Notes under the pieces: model-generated
What the model was told of the DNA's origin: nothing
The model's input: the letters and a program-made list of their open reading frames with translations, nothing else
Database searches by the model: none
Program-made: the position numbers and the translations under genes
Assembly: GCF_013113735.1 (NCBI RefSeq)
Contig: NZ_CP053347.1
Coordinates: 1 to 22,113 of the forward strand
DNA: 22,113 nucleotides
Direction of reading: 5' to 3'
Source: Sphingomonas sp. AP4-R1
Lineage (GTDB): Bacteria > Pseudomonadota > Alphaproteobacteria > Sphingomonadales > Sphingomonadaceae
Shown: one piece after another, positions 16,601 through 22,113 of the stretch
Layout of the letters: each line of letters starts with the position of its first letter
Numbering within the stretch: position 1 is the stretch's first letter

Positions 16601-16708
16601 CGCAACCGCCGACCGGAACTCGGCTTGCAGAGGGATATGGGGCGCGAGTTGAGCCGGGATCTGACCCAGGCGCTCAGTCGCGGTCGCGAACAGGGACTTG
16701 GCCGATAG
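13661..16708 (+). CDS. traA: TraA: MobQ relaxase fused to RecD/TrwC-like helicase
   Basis: A 1015-residue Ti-type conjugative relaxase. The N-terminal nuclease domain has Tyr25 in SAAYRA as the likely nicking residue. The metal-binding histidines are in NVHWDH (His125/His128) and KPHAHVML (His137, His139). The helicase domain has GYAGTGKS (369-376, Walker A) and DEAG near residue 440, with VDHGYAATIHKSQGVTVDRAHV as the late RecD-like motif. The C-terminal 300 residues are charged and probably helical. It nicks at oriT, stays bound to the strand and unwinds it. The start at ATG 13661 lies just after the oriT hairpin. It is slightly shorter than TraA of Ti plasmids (about 1100). Confidence 0.94.
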   Translation: MAIYHFSAKVISRANGSSAVASAAYRAAERLSDERIGRDHDFSNKAGVVHSEVMLPEGAPAHLADRETLWNAVEAGEKRKDAQLAREVEFSIPREMNQEQGVALARDFVQEQFVDRGMIADLNVHWDHAEDGSPKPHAHVMLSMREVGPDGFGAKVREWNATQLLQEWREAWADHVNERLSELDIDARIDHRTLEAQGIDLEPQHKIGPAGMRRLDRGEDAERADDHRRIARENGAKIIAEPGVALDAITRMQATFTTRDLAMFAHRHSDGKEQFDQVMGAVRASPELVALGQDGKGQDRFTSREMIAIEQRLERAGDSLAATDGHFVAAPHVYRALEAAEGRGLSLSAEQRDALGRITERDGLASVVGYAGTGKSAMLGVAREAWEDAGYTVRGAALSGIAAENLEGGSGIASRTIASLEYQWAQGREQLGPRDVLVIDEAGMIGTRQMERVLSAADQAGAKVVLVGDPEQLQAIEAGAAFRSIAEQHGAVEITAIRRQHEDWQRDATKALATGRTAEAVQSYEQHGMVQAADTRDGARGELVDQWDSQRIADRDQTRIILTHTNAEVRDLNLAARDRLRASGELGEDVSVSAERGARDFADGDRIMFLKNERGLGVKNGSLGTVERVSPTSMAVRLDDGRDVAFDLKDYAHVDHGYAATIHKSQGVTVDRAHVLATPGMDRHSAYVALSRHRDGVQLHYGRDDFDDQRSLVRTLSRERTKDMAADYGRDPAEGVRAFADRRGLAGEQWSAKARTGVEISGAEMPAAGVGGADPAAVDPSGTSLRAFEDQKRGVFRPDVAATTGDTAGRKRSMFDGLKLGGSPTPTPAKARNLVSDQGLAGAVERVSRSAVTMMEARAQGRPVLEHQRIALEKAQAALDQIRPQASRDLASVLERNPGLIRDAAQGASGPAIQAMAHETRVRADPQLRADRFVENWQGIQRQRGQAEGRGDQAGVDRSTKALERMAKGLERDPQMESVLRNRRPELGLQRDMGRELSRDLTQALSRGREQGLGR

Positions 16709-16718
16709 GGAGGCACGT

Positions 16719-17426
16719 ATGGACGAGGACGGGTATCGCGACGAGGATGGTGCCGGTGACGATCCGGCAGCGGCGTTCGAGCGGCTACGCGGCGAGGTTT
16801 CCTTGCTCCGCCTTGCGGTGGGATCGCTGGCGACGGCCCGCGAGACGATCGAGATCCCCGACTATGAGCCGACGCTAGCGCGTACCGAGAGGATTTTGAC
16901 CGTCCTCACCGAGCAGTTGGAGCCCATCGTCGAAAGCCCGATGTTGGCGATGACGCCGCCTAAAATGGCGAACGAGATCGTGTCGGCTGCCCTTCAAGCC
17001 CGGCGCGAGGACCAGCGGCTTCTCACTGAAGGCCGCGCTGCACTCGATCAGGCGACCCGCGACATGCGGCAGATGGTCGCTTCCGCGCGCACCGGCGAAG
17101 AGCAGAACCGCTGGATCTTCCTGTACGGCATAGGCGGCTTAGTGGTGGGGATTGTCGTATGGGCGGTATTCGCTGGGATCGTCGCACGGGCTATGCCGGC
17201 GAGCTGGCATTGGCCCGAGCGGATGGCGGCGCGCACGCTCGACACGGATATGTGGGATGCGGGGCAACGCCTGGCGAGCGTCGCCAATCCGGATGGGTGG
17301 CGCGGGATCGTTGCCGGTGACGCTATCGTGCGCGCGAACCATGACGCGATCGAGGCGTGCCGCAAGTCGGCCGCCAAGGCCAAAAAGGCCGTGCGCTGCG
17401 CGATCGATGTGAAGGCGGGAGAATAG
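16719..17426 (+). CDS. DUF6118-like membrane protein downstream of traA
   Basis: A 235-residue protein. ATG 16719 is chosen because AGGGAGG (16707-16713) is ideally spaced; a TTG at 16698 would extend it into traA. The N-terminal acidic segment is followed by a helical, possibly coiled-coil region (about 50-125), one strong membrane segment (132-157, rich in Gly/Val/Ile) and a C-terminal domain with PDGWRGIVAGDAI and Cys near the end. It resembles the DUF6118 family encoded beside traA on sphingomonad plasmids (recall, not searched). Function unknown; a relaxosome or surface link to transfer is inferred from position. Confidence 0.75.
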   Translation: MDEDGYRDEDGAGDDPAAAFERLRGEVSLLRLAVGSLATARETIEIPDYEPTLARTERILTVLTEQLEPIVESPMLAMTPPKMANEIVSAALQARREDQRLLTEGRAALDQATRDMRQMVASARTGEEQNRWIFLYGIGGLVVGIVVWAVFAGIVARAMPASWHWPERMAARTLDTDMWDAGQRLASVANPDGWRGIVAGDAIVRANHDAIEACRKSAAKAKKAVRCAIDVKAGE

Positions 17427-17428
17427 AG

Positions 17429-17785
17429 ATGGATGCTGTGACCGATCCGGACGGGCGGGCGATCGTGGCCTTGCTCGACCAAGCTATCCATGCCGAGGCG
17501 CGCACCGATGCTCCGCCCGAGGCAGAACAGCGCGATTGGCTCTATGGCGGCGTCGATCCCACCACCTACACCGAGCCCGACGCGCATGGTTGGATGGGGA
17601 TCGTGCCGCCCAGCACCGTGGGATGGGTGCCGCGTGCGCTGGTATTCTGGCACACGGTGCTGGCGAGCGGAGGCTCCATCAGCCGCGAGCAGATGCGCCA
17701 ACCTGCTCATTCGCTTAGCCGCTGGCCGACGATCGAGATTGCGGTGGGTGACTATCTCACGGCGTCGCCTTGGCTGATAGCGTAA
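17429..17785 (+). CDS. Hypothetical protein at the end of the traA operon
   Basis: A 118-residue soluble protein with ATG 17429 three bases after the previous stop region and a GGGAGA ribosome-binding sequence. It is rich in Trp and Pro (RDWLYGGVDP, GWMGIVPPSTVGWVPRALVFW) with no catalytic motif I recognise. The phrase GWVPRAL recalls RWVPAAL in the unrelated small gene at 12507-12920, but the similarity is too short to interpret. It is probably co-transcribed with traA and the DUF6118-like gene. Confidence 0.65.
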   Translation: MDAVTDPDGRAIVALLDQAIHAEARTDAPPEAEQRDWLYGGVDPTTYTEPDAHGWMGIVPPSTVGWVPRALVFWHTVLASGGSISREQMRQPAHSLSRWPTIEIAVGDYLTASPWLIA

Positions 17786-17960
17786 CGCACGCCCAGGCGG
17801 CGGGCTCATCTCTTGACCCTGAATCGAATTCATGGCCAAAATTCAGTCCCAGGCGGTGACGGTCGCTTCATCAATTTGAAGCCCGGAGTCCGTCTGTGGT
17901 TAAGCCAGGTGCGAAAATCCGCCGTAAACCCTGCTTCAGCAATACGGCAAAGATGCCGCT

Positions 17961-18104
17961 ATGAAATCACTGAGCCTTCCTGGCGGCGGCGTGAGCGGCC
18001 TGTTGATAATGGCGGGGCATCCGGCGTGGGGCGCGATTGTCGCGACCTTATCGATTGCGATGCCTTTCGTAGCGGATATCATCCGAGCATCGAAGGGCCG
18101 TTGA
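17961..18104 (+). CDS. Possible 47-residue single-span membrane peptide
   Basis: An ATG frame at 17961-18104 encodes a peptide with a Gly-rich start (LSLPGGGVSGLL), a hydrophobic core (WGAIVATLSIAMPFVADII) and a basic end (RASKGR), like a one-pass membrane peptide. There is no convincing ribosome-binding site. It is in the same frame as, and just before, the relaxase-like gene. The rest of the gap 17786-18128 shows nothing I can support. It may be a real small gene or chance. Confidence 0.3.
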   Translation: MKSLSLPGGGVSGLLIMAGHPAWGAIVATLSIAMPFVADIIRASKGR

Positions 18105-18128
18105 TGACATTCCTAACTGGACGGAGCA

Positions 18129-18716
18129 GTGGGTAAAGAACCTATCGATACAACACCTGCTTCGGCGGAGGTGGTCGCGCGGGTGCAGACCATATCGGAT
18201 AAGAAGGCCTTGAAGCGGCACTTCTCCGCGATGTTTAAACAAGGTCAGCCGCACTATGCGGATTTCTACGACATAGATGCTGAGCCATGGAATCTCTGGC
18301 CCGGAATGGTTTCAGACTTCGTAGAAGGTTGGGAACCGATCACTTTCGACGACGGGCGCAAGCCAGCCGCGATAGCCATGGCTCTTACGTTGTCAATGTC
18401 TGCTGGCACCGATGCTGTCGGGAACCAGGGTGCAGCACTTGCCTTGGCCCGAAGGGAGTTTGGCGATCGCGAGCACGTCTGGGTAGCTGGCGACCATAAC
18501 GGCCCCTTCGTCAAATTCCTGGTCCAATATCGGAACGAAGAAGGTAGGCCTCTCTCACCAGGTCCGTCAGATCTTCGACGTTACCGGGAGACATATGCCG
18601 AGGAGCTATGCGCCCGGGACATTACGGCGCGGGCAACAACGCGCGGCAGTCGGGGTCTAGGCTTTAGCGAAGGGCGACTAGCCCTGAAAGCGCGCCGACG
18701 TTTGAGCGGTAGCTGA
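18129..18716 (+). CDS. MobP/VirD2-relaxase-like protein with replaced histidine triad
   Basis: A 195-residue protein starting at GTG 18129, preceded by ACGGAG. Residues 87-175 follow the MobP relaxase core: a SMSAGTD turn, an ALALARREFGDREHVWVAGD segment, then YRNEEGRPLSPGPSDLRRYRETYAEEL and ARATTRGSRG, the usual D-x-L-x-x-W/Y-R-E and ARG-like end. Where active relaxases have HPHVH, this one reads GPFVK (Gly125, Phe127, Lys129), so all three metal-binding histidines are absent. It is therefore probably not a nicking enzyme. It may be a decayed mobilization gene or a repurposed DNA-binding protein. The N-terminal third also differs from typical relaxases. Composition is close to the plasmid average. 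Confidence 0.62.
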   Translation: MGKEPIDTTPASAEVVARVQTISDKKALKRHFSAMFKQGQPHYADFYDIDAEPWNLWPGMVSDFVEGWEPITFDDGRKPAAIAMALTLSMSAGTDAVGNQGAALALARREFGDREHVWVAGDHNGPFVKFLVQYRNEEGRPLSPGPSDLRRYRETYAEELCARDITARATTRGSRGLGFSEGRLALKARRRLSGS

Positions 18717-18797
18717 TCGGGCAAATCGCGAGCCCAGAGGCTTCCATAGTATATATGGCCGAGGTAAGAACATAGGAGCACAGAGAGGGGTTTAATC

Positions 18798-19412
18798 GTG
18801 AACGGAGGTCAGTACCGTCAAAGCGTGCAGATCGGACGGAAGCCAGCGGCAAATCTGCACCATGCGACACGCATCGCGGATCTCGTTGGCTGCTCCCTCA
18901 ACCAATTCATCACGATCAATTACAGCAAAACCAATAGCAAGCCCGAGGAGGCTAGCGCACAGTTCCGTCTCCTGCTGGCGAGTTGGTTCGCTCGCTGGCT
19001 CCGCCGCCACCCAAAGAACAAGAACGCGTGCCCTCCAACATATGTCTGGGCATTCGAAGCCGCTGGTGGACAGACCGCCGTGCATTGGCTTGTCCATATC
19101 CCCCGAGGCTTAATCCGCGAGTTTTGGCGAATGGTGCCCGTATGGGTGGCGACAACGACGGGCGGCGAGATAGATGCCAACACCGTCAAACATCGACGGA
19201 TCTACAATCTCATAGGTGCCAAGCGTTATGTGCTGAAAGGAATGGACCCGCATTTCGCCCGCATGTGGCAAATCAGGCCCTCGCCGCAGGGAACGATAAC
19301 GGGGAAGCGTAGTGGCTTCAGCCGGAATCTTGGCCCGGTCGCACGAAAGGCGCTGGCGTATAGGCCGCTACGTCGCCAAGTTGGCCAATGGGCTGAGGCC
19401 ACGACCACATAG
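18798..19412 (+). CDS. Rep/HUH-like protein with degraded HUH motif
   Basis: A 204-residue protein from GTG 18798, seven bases after an AG-rich ribosome-binding stretch (18782-18790). Its motif order recalls rolling-circle replication proteins: FITIN (37-41, motif 1), AVHWLVH (94-100, motif 2 position) and YVLK (144-147, YxxK motif 3). The first histidine expected in HUH is Ala94, and His96 and His100 remain. The family is not certain. It may be a phage- or plasmid-type Rep relative that has lost or altered its metal site, or a broader conserved protein of alphaproteobacterial mobile elements. It ends 48 bp before the retron RNA. Confidence 0.5.
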   Translation: MNGGQYRQSVQIGRKPAANLHHATRIADLVGCSLNQFITINYSKTNSKPEEASAQFRLLLASWFARWLRRHPKNKNACPPTYVWAFEAAGGQTAVHWLVHIPRGLIREFWRMVPVWVATTTGGEIDANTVKHRRIYNLIGAKRYVLKGMDPHFARMWQIRPSPQGTITGKRSGFSRNLGPVARKALAYRPLRRQVGQWAEATTT

Positions 19413-19423
19413 TTCCGGTGGGG

Positions 19424-19453
19424 TTGCCAAGTAAGGACGTGCCGACCTATGAC
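19424..19453 (+). promoter_or_regulatory. Predicted promoter of the retron
   Basis: TTGCCA (19424-19429) and TATGAC (19448-19453) are spaced by 18 bp. The expected transcription start, 7-8 bases later, falls at 19460-19461, the first base of the a1 arm. That agreement supports the promoter, although the hexamers are only near-consensus. Confidence 0.5.
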
Positions 19454-19460
19454 GTGACTA

Positions 19461-19601
19461 GGACCGTGAACAGAATTTTCTGCTGAGTTTCTTGGCAGTT
19501 GAGAAGTACGCGAGCAGCGCTTGCTGCTATGATGCGATCATGATGATATGATGTTATGATGATCGATTGACGATGATATCGCATAAGAGTGTTCACGGTC
19601 C
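19461..19601 (+). ncRNA. Retron msr-msd noncoding RNA
   Basis: The locus is closed by a perfect 12-bp inverted repeat: a1 GGACCGTGAACA (19461-19472) and a2 TGTTCACGGTCC (19590-19601). The msr part holds two hairpins. One is CTGCT (19480-19484) / GGCAG (19494-19498) with a loop that contains UUU. The other is a perfect AGCAGC (19513-19518) / GCTGCT (19523-19528) stem with a 4-base loop. The msd part is closed by ATGCGAT (19532-19538) / ATCGCAT (19578-19584) and its interior is rich in GATGAT-type repeats. The G at 19473, right after a1, is the candidate branching guanosine. The order a1-msr-msd-a2-RT is that of all retrons, and the msd (about 60 nt) is near the size of Ec67 msDNA. Exact ends of msDNA are inferred. 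Confidence 0.85.
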
Positions 19602-19604
19602 AAA

Positions 19605-21320
19605 ATGCTCGATGACCTTAAATCCTGTACTAGTAGATCAGGTCTCGCGGTTTTGCTTGGTGTTAAGCCAAGTGAGCTGTCATATACTCTTTATAAAATT
19701 CCTGATGCGGCAAAATATACTAGCTTTTGTATAAGCAAGAAGAGCGGCGGCACGCGCCAAATTCAAGCTCCTTGTCCGCCACTAAAATGGCTTCAGGGGC
19801 GCCTTCTGGATCTTCTGTATCAATGCGAAGATGATATCAGCGCAGCCTCAGGGCTTAAGCGCAATCTCCATTCCGGGTTCAGGCGGGGCGTCAATATATA
19901 CGAGAACGCAAATGCGCACAGAGGCAAGAGGTTTGTTTTTAACATAGATATAGAGAGCTTCTTCGATCAGTATAATTTTGGCCGAGTTAGAGCATTTTTC
20001 ATTAATGATCGAGACTTTGCTCTGCAGCCTGCAGTGGCAACAACTATAGCTCAGATAGTCTGTTTTAATAATGTTTTGCCACAAGGCAGTCCTACGTCGC
20101 CTCACATAGCTAACCTTCTCACGCAATTCTTTGATAACCGCATGGCGAGATTTCTACGGCCTAGGCGATGTGGATATACTCGCTATGCAGACGACATAAC
20201 TATCTCGACCAATGTACGCGAGTTTCCTGCTGATGTGGCGATAATGACGCCGGCTGATCCTCAAGGGTGGTCAATCGCTCCTGAGCTTGCAGCGATCTTT
20301 GGGCGGGCGAACCTGCCGCCTAACCCGTCAAAAACACGGATGAGTGCGTATTCAAGCAGGCAAACCGTAACGGGCCTTGTCGTCAATCAGCGGCCTAATG
20401 TAACGCGCGAGTATTACCTGCATACGAGAGCGATGTGCGATCGACTTTTTAAAACGGGAACAATTCAGATTCCCGATATTACCTCGTCATATGGTAAAAA
20501 CTGTCCGGTTTCTGATGATGCGGAACCAGAAGCCGATGTAGATCCGCTAAAGGTTCTCGAAGGCCGCCTATCGCACATACACCACATACGTGAGAAGAGT
20601 GATCTTAGAAATATACAGGAAAAGCAGGACAATCCGACTCAGTTCTGGAACATGTTGCAAGACTTCTTCTTGTTTAAATATTTTGTTGCAAATTCAAAGC
20701 CGCTCATACTGACCGAGGGGCCGTCAGATATATTTTATCTACGATCTGCCATTATAAACAATACAACTCTGCTTGTTCCTGAACTAAAGAAGGTCGTGTC
20801 GGGTAAGCCCGAGATCTTACCAACATTCTTTCGGTTTAATACGGTTGCTGCAAAGGTTATCGGCCTGACGGGAGGCGCAGGAAATATTAAGCGTTTCCTA
20901 TACTTATATCATAAACAGGAAAAGCGATTTAACAGATCGCTTCGGCATAAGCCTGTTATAATAATTATCGACAACGATTCAGGCGGCGCCGACGTTATCA
21001 ACATGGTCAACGGTATATATAAAACAAATATATCTTTGTCCGATCCAATCATGGCTCATAAGATAACTGATGGCCTCATACTTGTGAAAACTCCTCATGT
21101 CGGTTCAAAGACACATACTGCCATTGAAGATCTTCTTCCGGCCAGCGTTAAGGCGGTGAAGCTAAATGGAAAATCATTCTCAGCAGCCAAAAAATTTGAT
21201 GCTACGAAGCATTTTGGAAAAATTGCTTTGGGCAGTTATGTGCAGGCTAATGCATCGTCGATTAGTTTTCAGGGTTTTGACGATTTCATCGTCGCTATCA
21301 ATGGCGCGATCACCATGTGA
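19605..21320 (+). CDS. Retron reverse transcriptase fused to a TOPRIM domain (Ec67-like)
   Basis: A 571-residue protein, close to the 586 residues of retron Ec67 RT. RT landmarks: the retron NAxxH motif NANAH (101-105), NIDIESFF (Asp115), LPQGSPTSP (158-166), YADD (194-197, catalytic Asp196-Asp197) and the retron VTG triplet (255-257). After a linker (about 295-360) comes a TOPRIM domain: LTEGPSD (Glu371), IIIIDNDSGG (Asp456, Asp458) and AIEDLLP (Glu508), matching the order in Ec67. The RT copies the adjacent RNA into branched msDNA; the TOPRIM part is the probable effector nuclease, controlled by msDNA. ATG 19605 lies only 3 bases after the a2 arm with no ribosome-binding site between. The gene is much more AT-rich than its neighbours, indicating transfer. 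Confidence 0.95.
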   Translation: MLDDLKSCTSRSGLAVLLGVKPSELSYTLYKIPDAAKYTSFCISKKSGGTRQIQAPCPPLKWLQGRLLDLLYQCEDDISAASGLKRNLHSGFRRGVNIYENANAHRGKRFVFNIDIESFFDQYNFGRVRAFFINDRDFALQPAVATTIAQIVCFNNVLPQGSPTSPHIANLLTQFFDNRMARFLRPRRCGYTRYADDITISTNVREFPADVAIMTPADPQGWSIAPELAAIFGRANLPPNPSKTRMSAYSSRQTVTGLVVNQRPNVTREYYLHTRAMCDRLFKTGTIQIPDITSSYGKNCPVSDDAEPEADVDPLKVLEGRLSHIHHIREKSDLRNIQEKQDNPTQFWNMLQDFFLFKYFVANSKPLILTEGPSDIFYLRSAIINNTTLLVPELKKVVSGKPEILPTFFRFNTVAAKVIGLTGGAGNIKRFLYLYHKQEKRFNRSLRHKPVIIIIDNDSGGADVINMVNGIYKTNISLSDPIMAHKITDGLILVKTPHVGSKTHTAIEDLLPASVKAVKLNGKSFSAAKKFDATKHFGKIALGSYVQANASSISFQGFDDFIVAINGAITM

Positions 21321-21491
21321 GTGATCCGGTGCCGCATGGAGCGGGTTGCCGTCATCCGAGCTGTTGGCACGCCGTTTTAAGTCGCCCCTAAACCAACACT
21401 CGTGGGCGGGTGCTTGGACGTTCCCGCAAACGGCGGTTTGACGGAGAGCACCTTAGCAGAAAAACGTACTCCTTTCGTTCTTGGCTATTGT

Positions 21492-21554
21492 CTCCGAAAA
21501 TGGTCTCTTGTATGCCTCTCCGAAATCCGGCCCTGTCGGCATGAGTTTTCGGAG
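21492..21554. promoter_or_regulatory. res-like array of recombinase half-sites
   Basis: CTCCGAAAA (21492-21500) and TTTTCGGAG (21546-21554) form a perfect 9-bp inverted repeat. A third copy, CTCCGAAA, lies between them at 21518-21525. Repeated half-sites directly upstream of a resolvase gene are typical of a res recombination site, and the right arm overlaps the resolvase ribosome-binding sequence GGAGG, so binding could also repress the gene. The rest of 21321-21561 shows no gene. Confidence 0.5.
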
Positions 21555-21561
21555 GATTGCG

Positions 21562-22113
21562 ATGCTTGTTGGCTATGCCCGTGTCTCGACCCGAGATCAG
21601 AATCCTGCATTACAGCTCGAGGCGTTGCGGGCTGTCGGCTGCGATAAGATATTTACCGAGAAGGCCTCAGGAGCGCAGCGGGATAGACCGGAGCTGCAGG
21701 CGGCGCTTGGGTATCTGCGGGCTGGCGACGCATTGGTCGTATGGAAGCTGGACCGCTTGGCACGATCGGTTCGACAGTTAGTCGAAACGGCCGAGCTGCT
21801 ACAAACTCGCGAGATTGGTCTCAAGGTCATAACCCAGGCAATCGATACCACCAGTCCCAGCGGCCGACTGACCTTTCATCTTCTCGCTGCGATTGCTGAG
21901 TTTGAACGCGAGCTCACCCTCGAGCGGACACATGCGGGCCTCGCCCAGGCCCGCGCGCTTGGCAGGCGTGGCGGTCGTAAGCCTGCTATGGGTGAACCCG
22001 AGATCCGGCGAGCCAAGGCAATGCTGTCCGATCCCTCAATCACGGTTGAGGAGGTCGCTCGCCAGCTGGGCGTTCAGCCTTCTACGCTCTATCGACACAT
22101 ACCTGGTGGTCGC
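21562..22113 (+). CDS. Serine recombinase, resolvase/invertase family (3' end beyond window)
   Basis: 184 residues are present and the frame is open at the window edge. The catalytic domain starts GYARVSTRDQNP, with the nucleophile Ser in ARVST at residue 9. It continues with the conserved VVWKLDRLARS and the GRLTFHLLAAIAEFERELTLERT region that leads into the E helix. A C-terminal helix-turn-helix (TVEEVARQLGVQPSTLYRHI) binds the sites. This is a small resolvase/invertase of the Tn3 TnpR or Gin/Pin type and appears nearly complete; probably only a few residues are missing. GGAGG (21551-21555) precedes ATG 21562. It could resolve plasmid multimers or belong to a transposon continuing outside the window. 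Confidence 0.92.
   Translation, partial: MLVGYARVSTRDQNPALQLEALRAVGCDKIFTEKASGAQRDRPELQAALGYLRAGDALVVWKLDRLARSVRQLVETAELLQTREIGLKVITQAIDTTSPSGRLTFHLLAAIAEFERELTLERTHAGLAQARALGRRGGRKPAMGEPEIRRAKAMLSDPSITVEEVARQLGVQPSTLYRHIPGGR

Noticed and set aside
17813..18136. 107-codon frame starting in the gap after the traA operon
   Set aside because: No ribosome-binding site, composition unlike a protein, and it overlaps the starts of better candidates.
19528..19580. Short GATGAT/ATGATG repeats as a CRISPR or microsatellite
   Set aside because: Units are too short and irregular for CRISPR, and they lie exactly inside the retron a1/a2 repeat as the msd segment.
21402..21647. Cys-rich 81-codon frame between retron and resolvase
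   Set aside because: It crosses the res-like repeats and the resolvase start in another frame, with no ribosome-binding site.
1..22113. tRNA, rRNA or CRISPR array elsewhere in the window
   Set aside because: I saw no cloverleaf-like sequence, rRNA segment or regularly spaced repeat array on either strand, though a covariance search was not possible.

Overview
The window looks like part of a conjugative plasmid, or plasmid-derived island, from an alphaproteobacterium, most likely a sphingomonad (Sphingobium, Sphingomonas or Novosphingobium type). This rests on the GC-rich coding style, the traG / small gene / traD / traC block divergent from a Ti-type traA, the DUF6118- and DUF6771-like companion genes, and a Rep_3 initiator with iterons. 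The host assignment is inferred from family knowledge, not from any marker gene.

Layout. Positions 1-2876 hold a tightly overlapping restriction-modification-like operon: an N6-adenine methyltransferase and two nuclease-like proteins, plus the last codons of a further upstream gene. Positions 2957-6828 (minus strand) are a compact arsenic operon, transcribed arsR - arsC (thioredoxin type) - arsC (glutaredoxin type) - arsN2 - arsH - arsB. Positions 7326-8978 carry a SprT-like metalloprotein, a ParA ATPase and a ribbon-helix-helix partner, the usual plasmid partition pair. Related palindromic repeats containing GTCCACA/TGTGGAC surround this region and also bracket the ars operon. Positions 9041-10580 hold a small DUF6771-like gene, repA (minus strand) and an iteron origin with a DnaA box. 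Positions 10844-17785 are the DNA-processing half of a conjugation system: TraG coupling protein, TraD, TraC, an oriT-like hairpin, the TraA relaxase-helicase and two companion genes. No mating-pore (trb/virB) genes are present in the window.

Positions 17786-22113 are accessory DNA. There is a tiny possible membrane peptide, a MobP-relaxase-like protein whose histidine triad is replaced, a Rep-like protein whose HUH motif is degraded, and then an AT-rich cassette that is clearly foreign in composition. That cassette is a complete retron. It has a promoter-like sequence, a noncoding RNA locus closed by a perfect 12-bp a1/a2 inverted repeat (19461-19472 with 19590-19601), and a 571-residue reverse transcriptase fused to a TOPRIM domain, the architecture of retron Ec67. 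The window ends in a serine recombinase preceded by a res-like array of half-sites.

The retron is the most interesting system here. The RT would make a branched msDNA from the RNA just upstream, and the fused TOPRIM nuclease-fold domain is the probable effector, so the locus is probably an anti-phage or plasmid-maintenance module. Its RNA is not described by any coding annotation and has to be read from the intergenic sequence.
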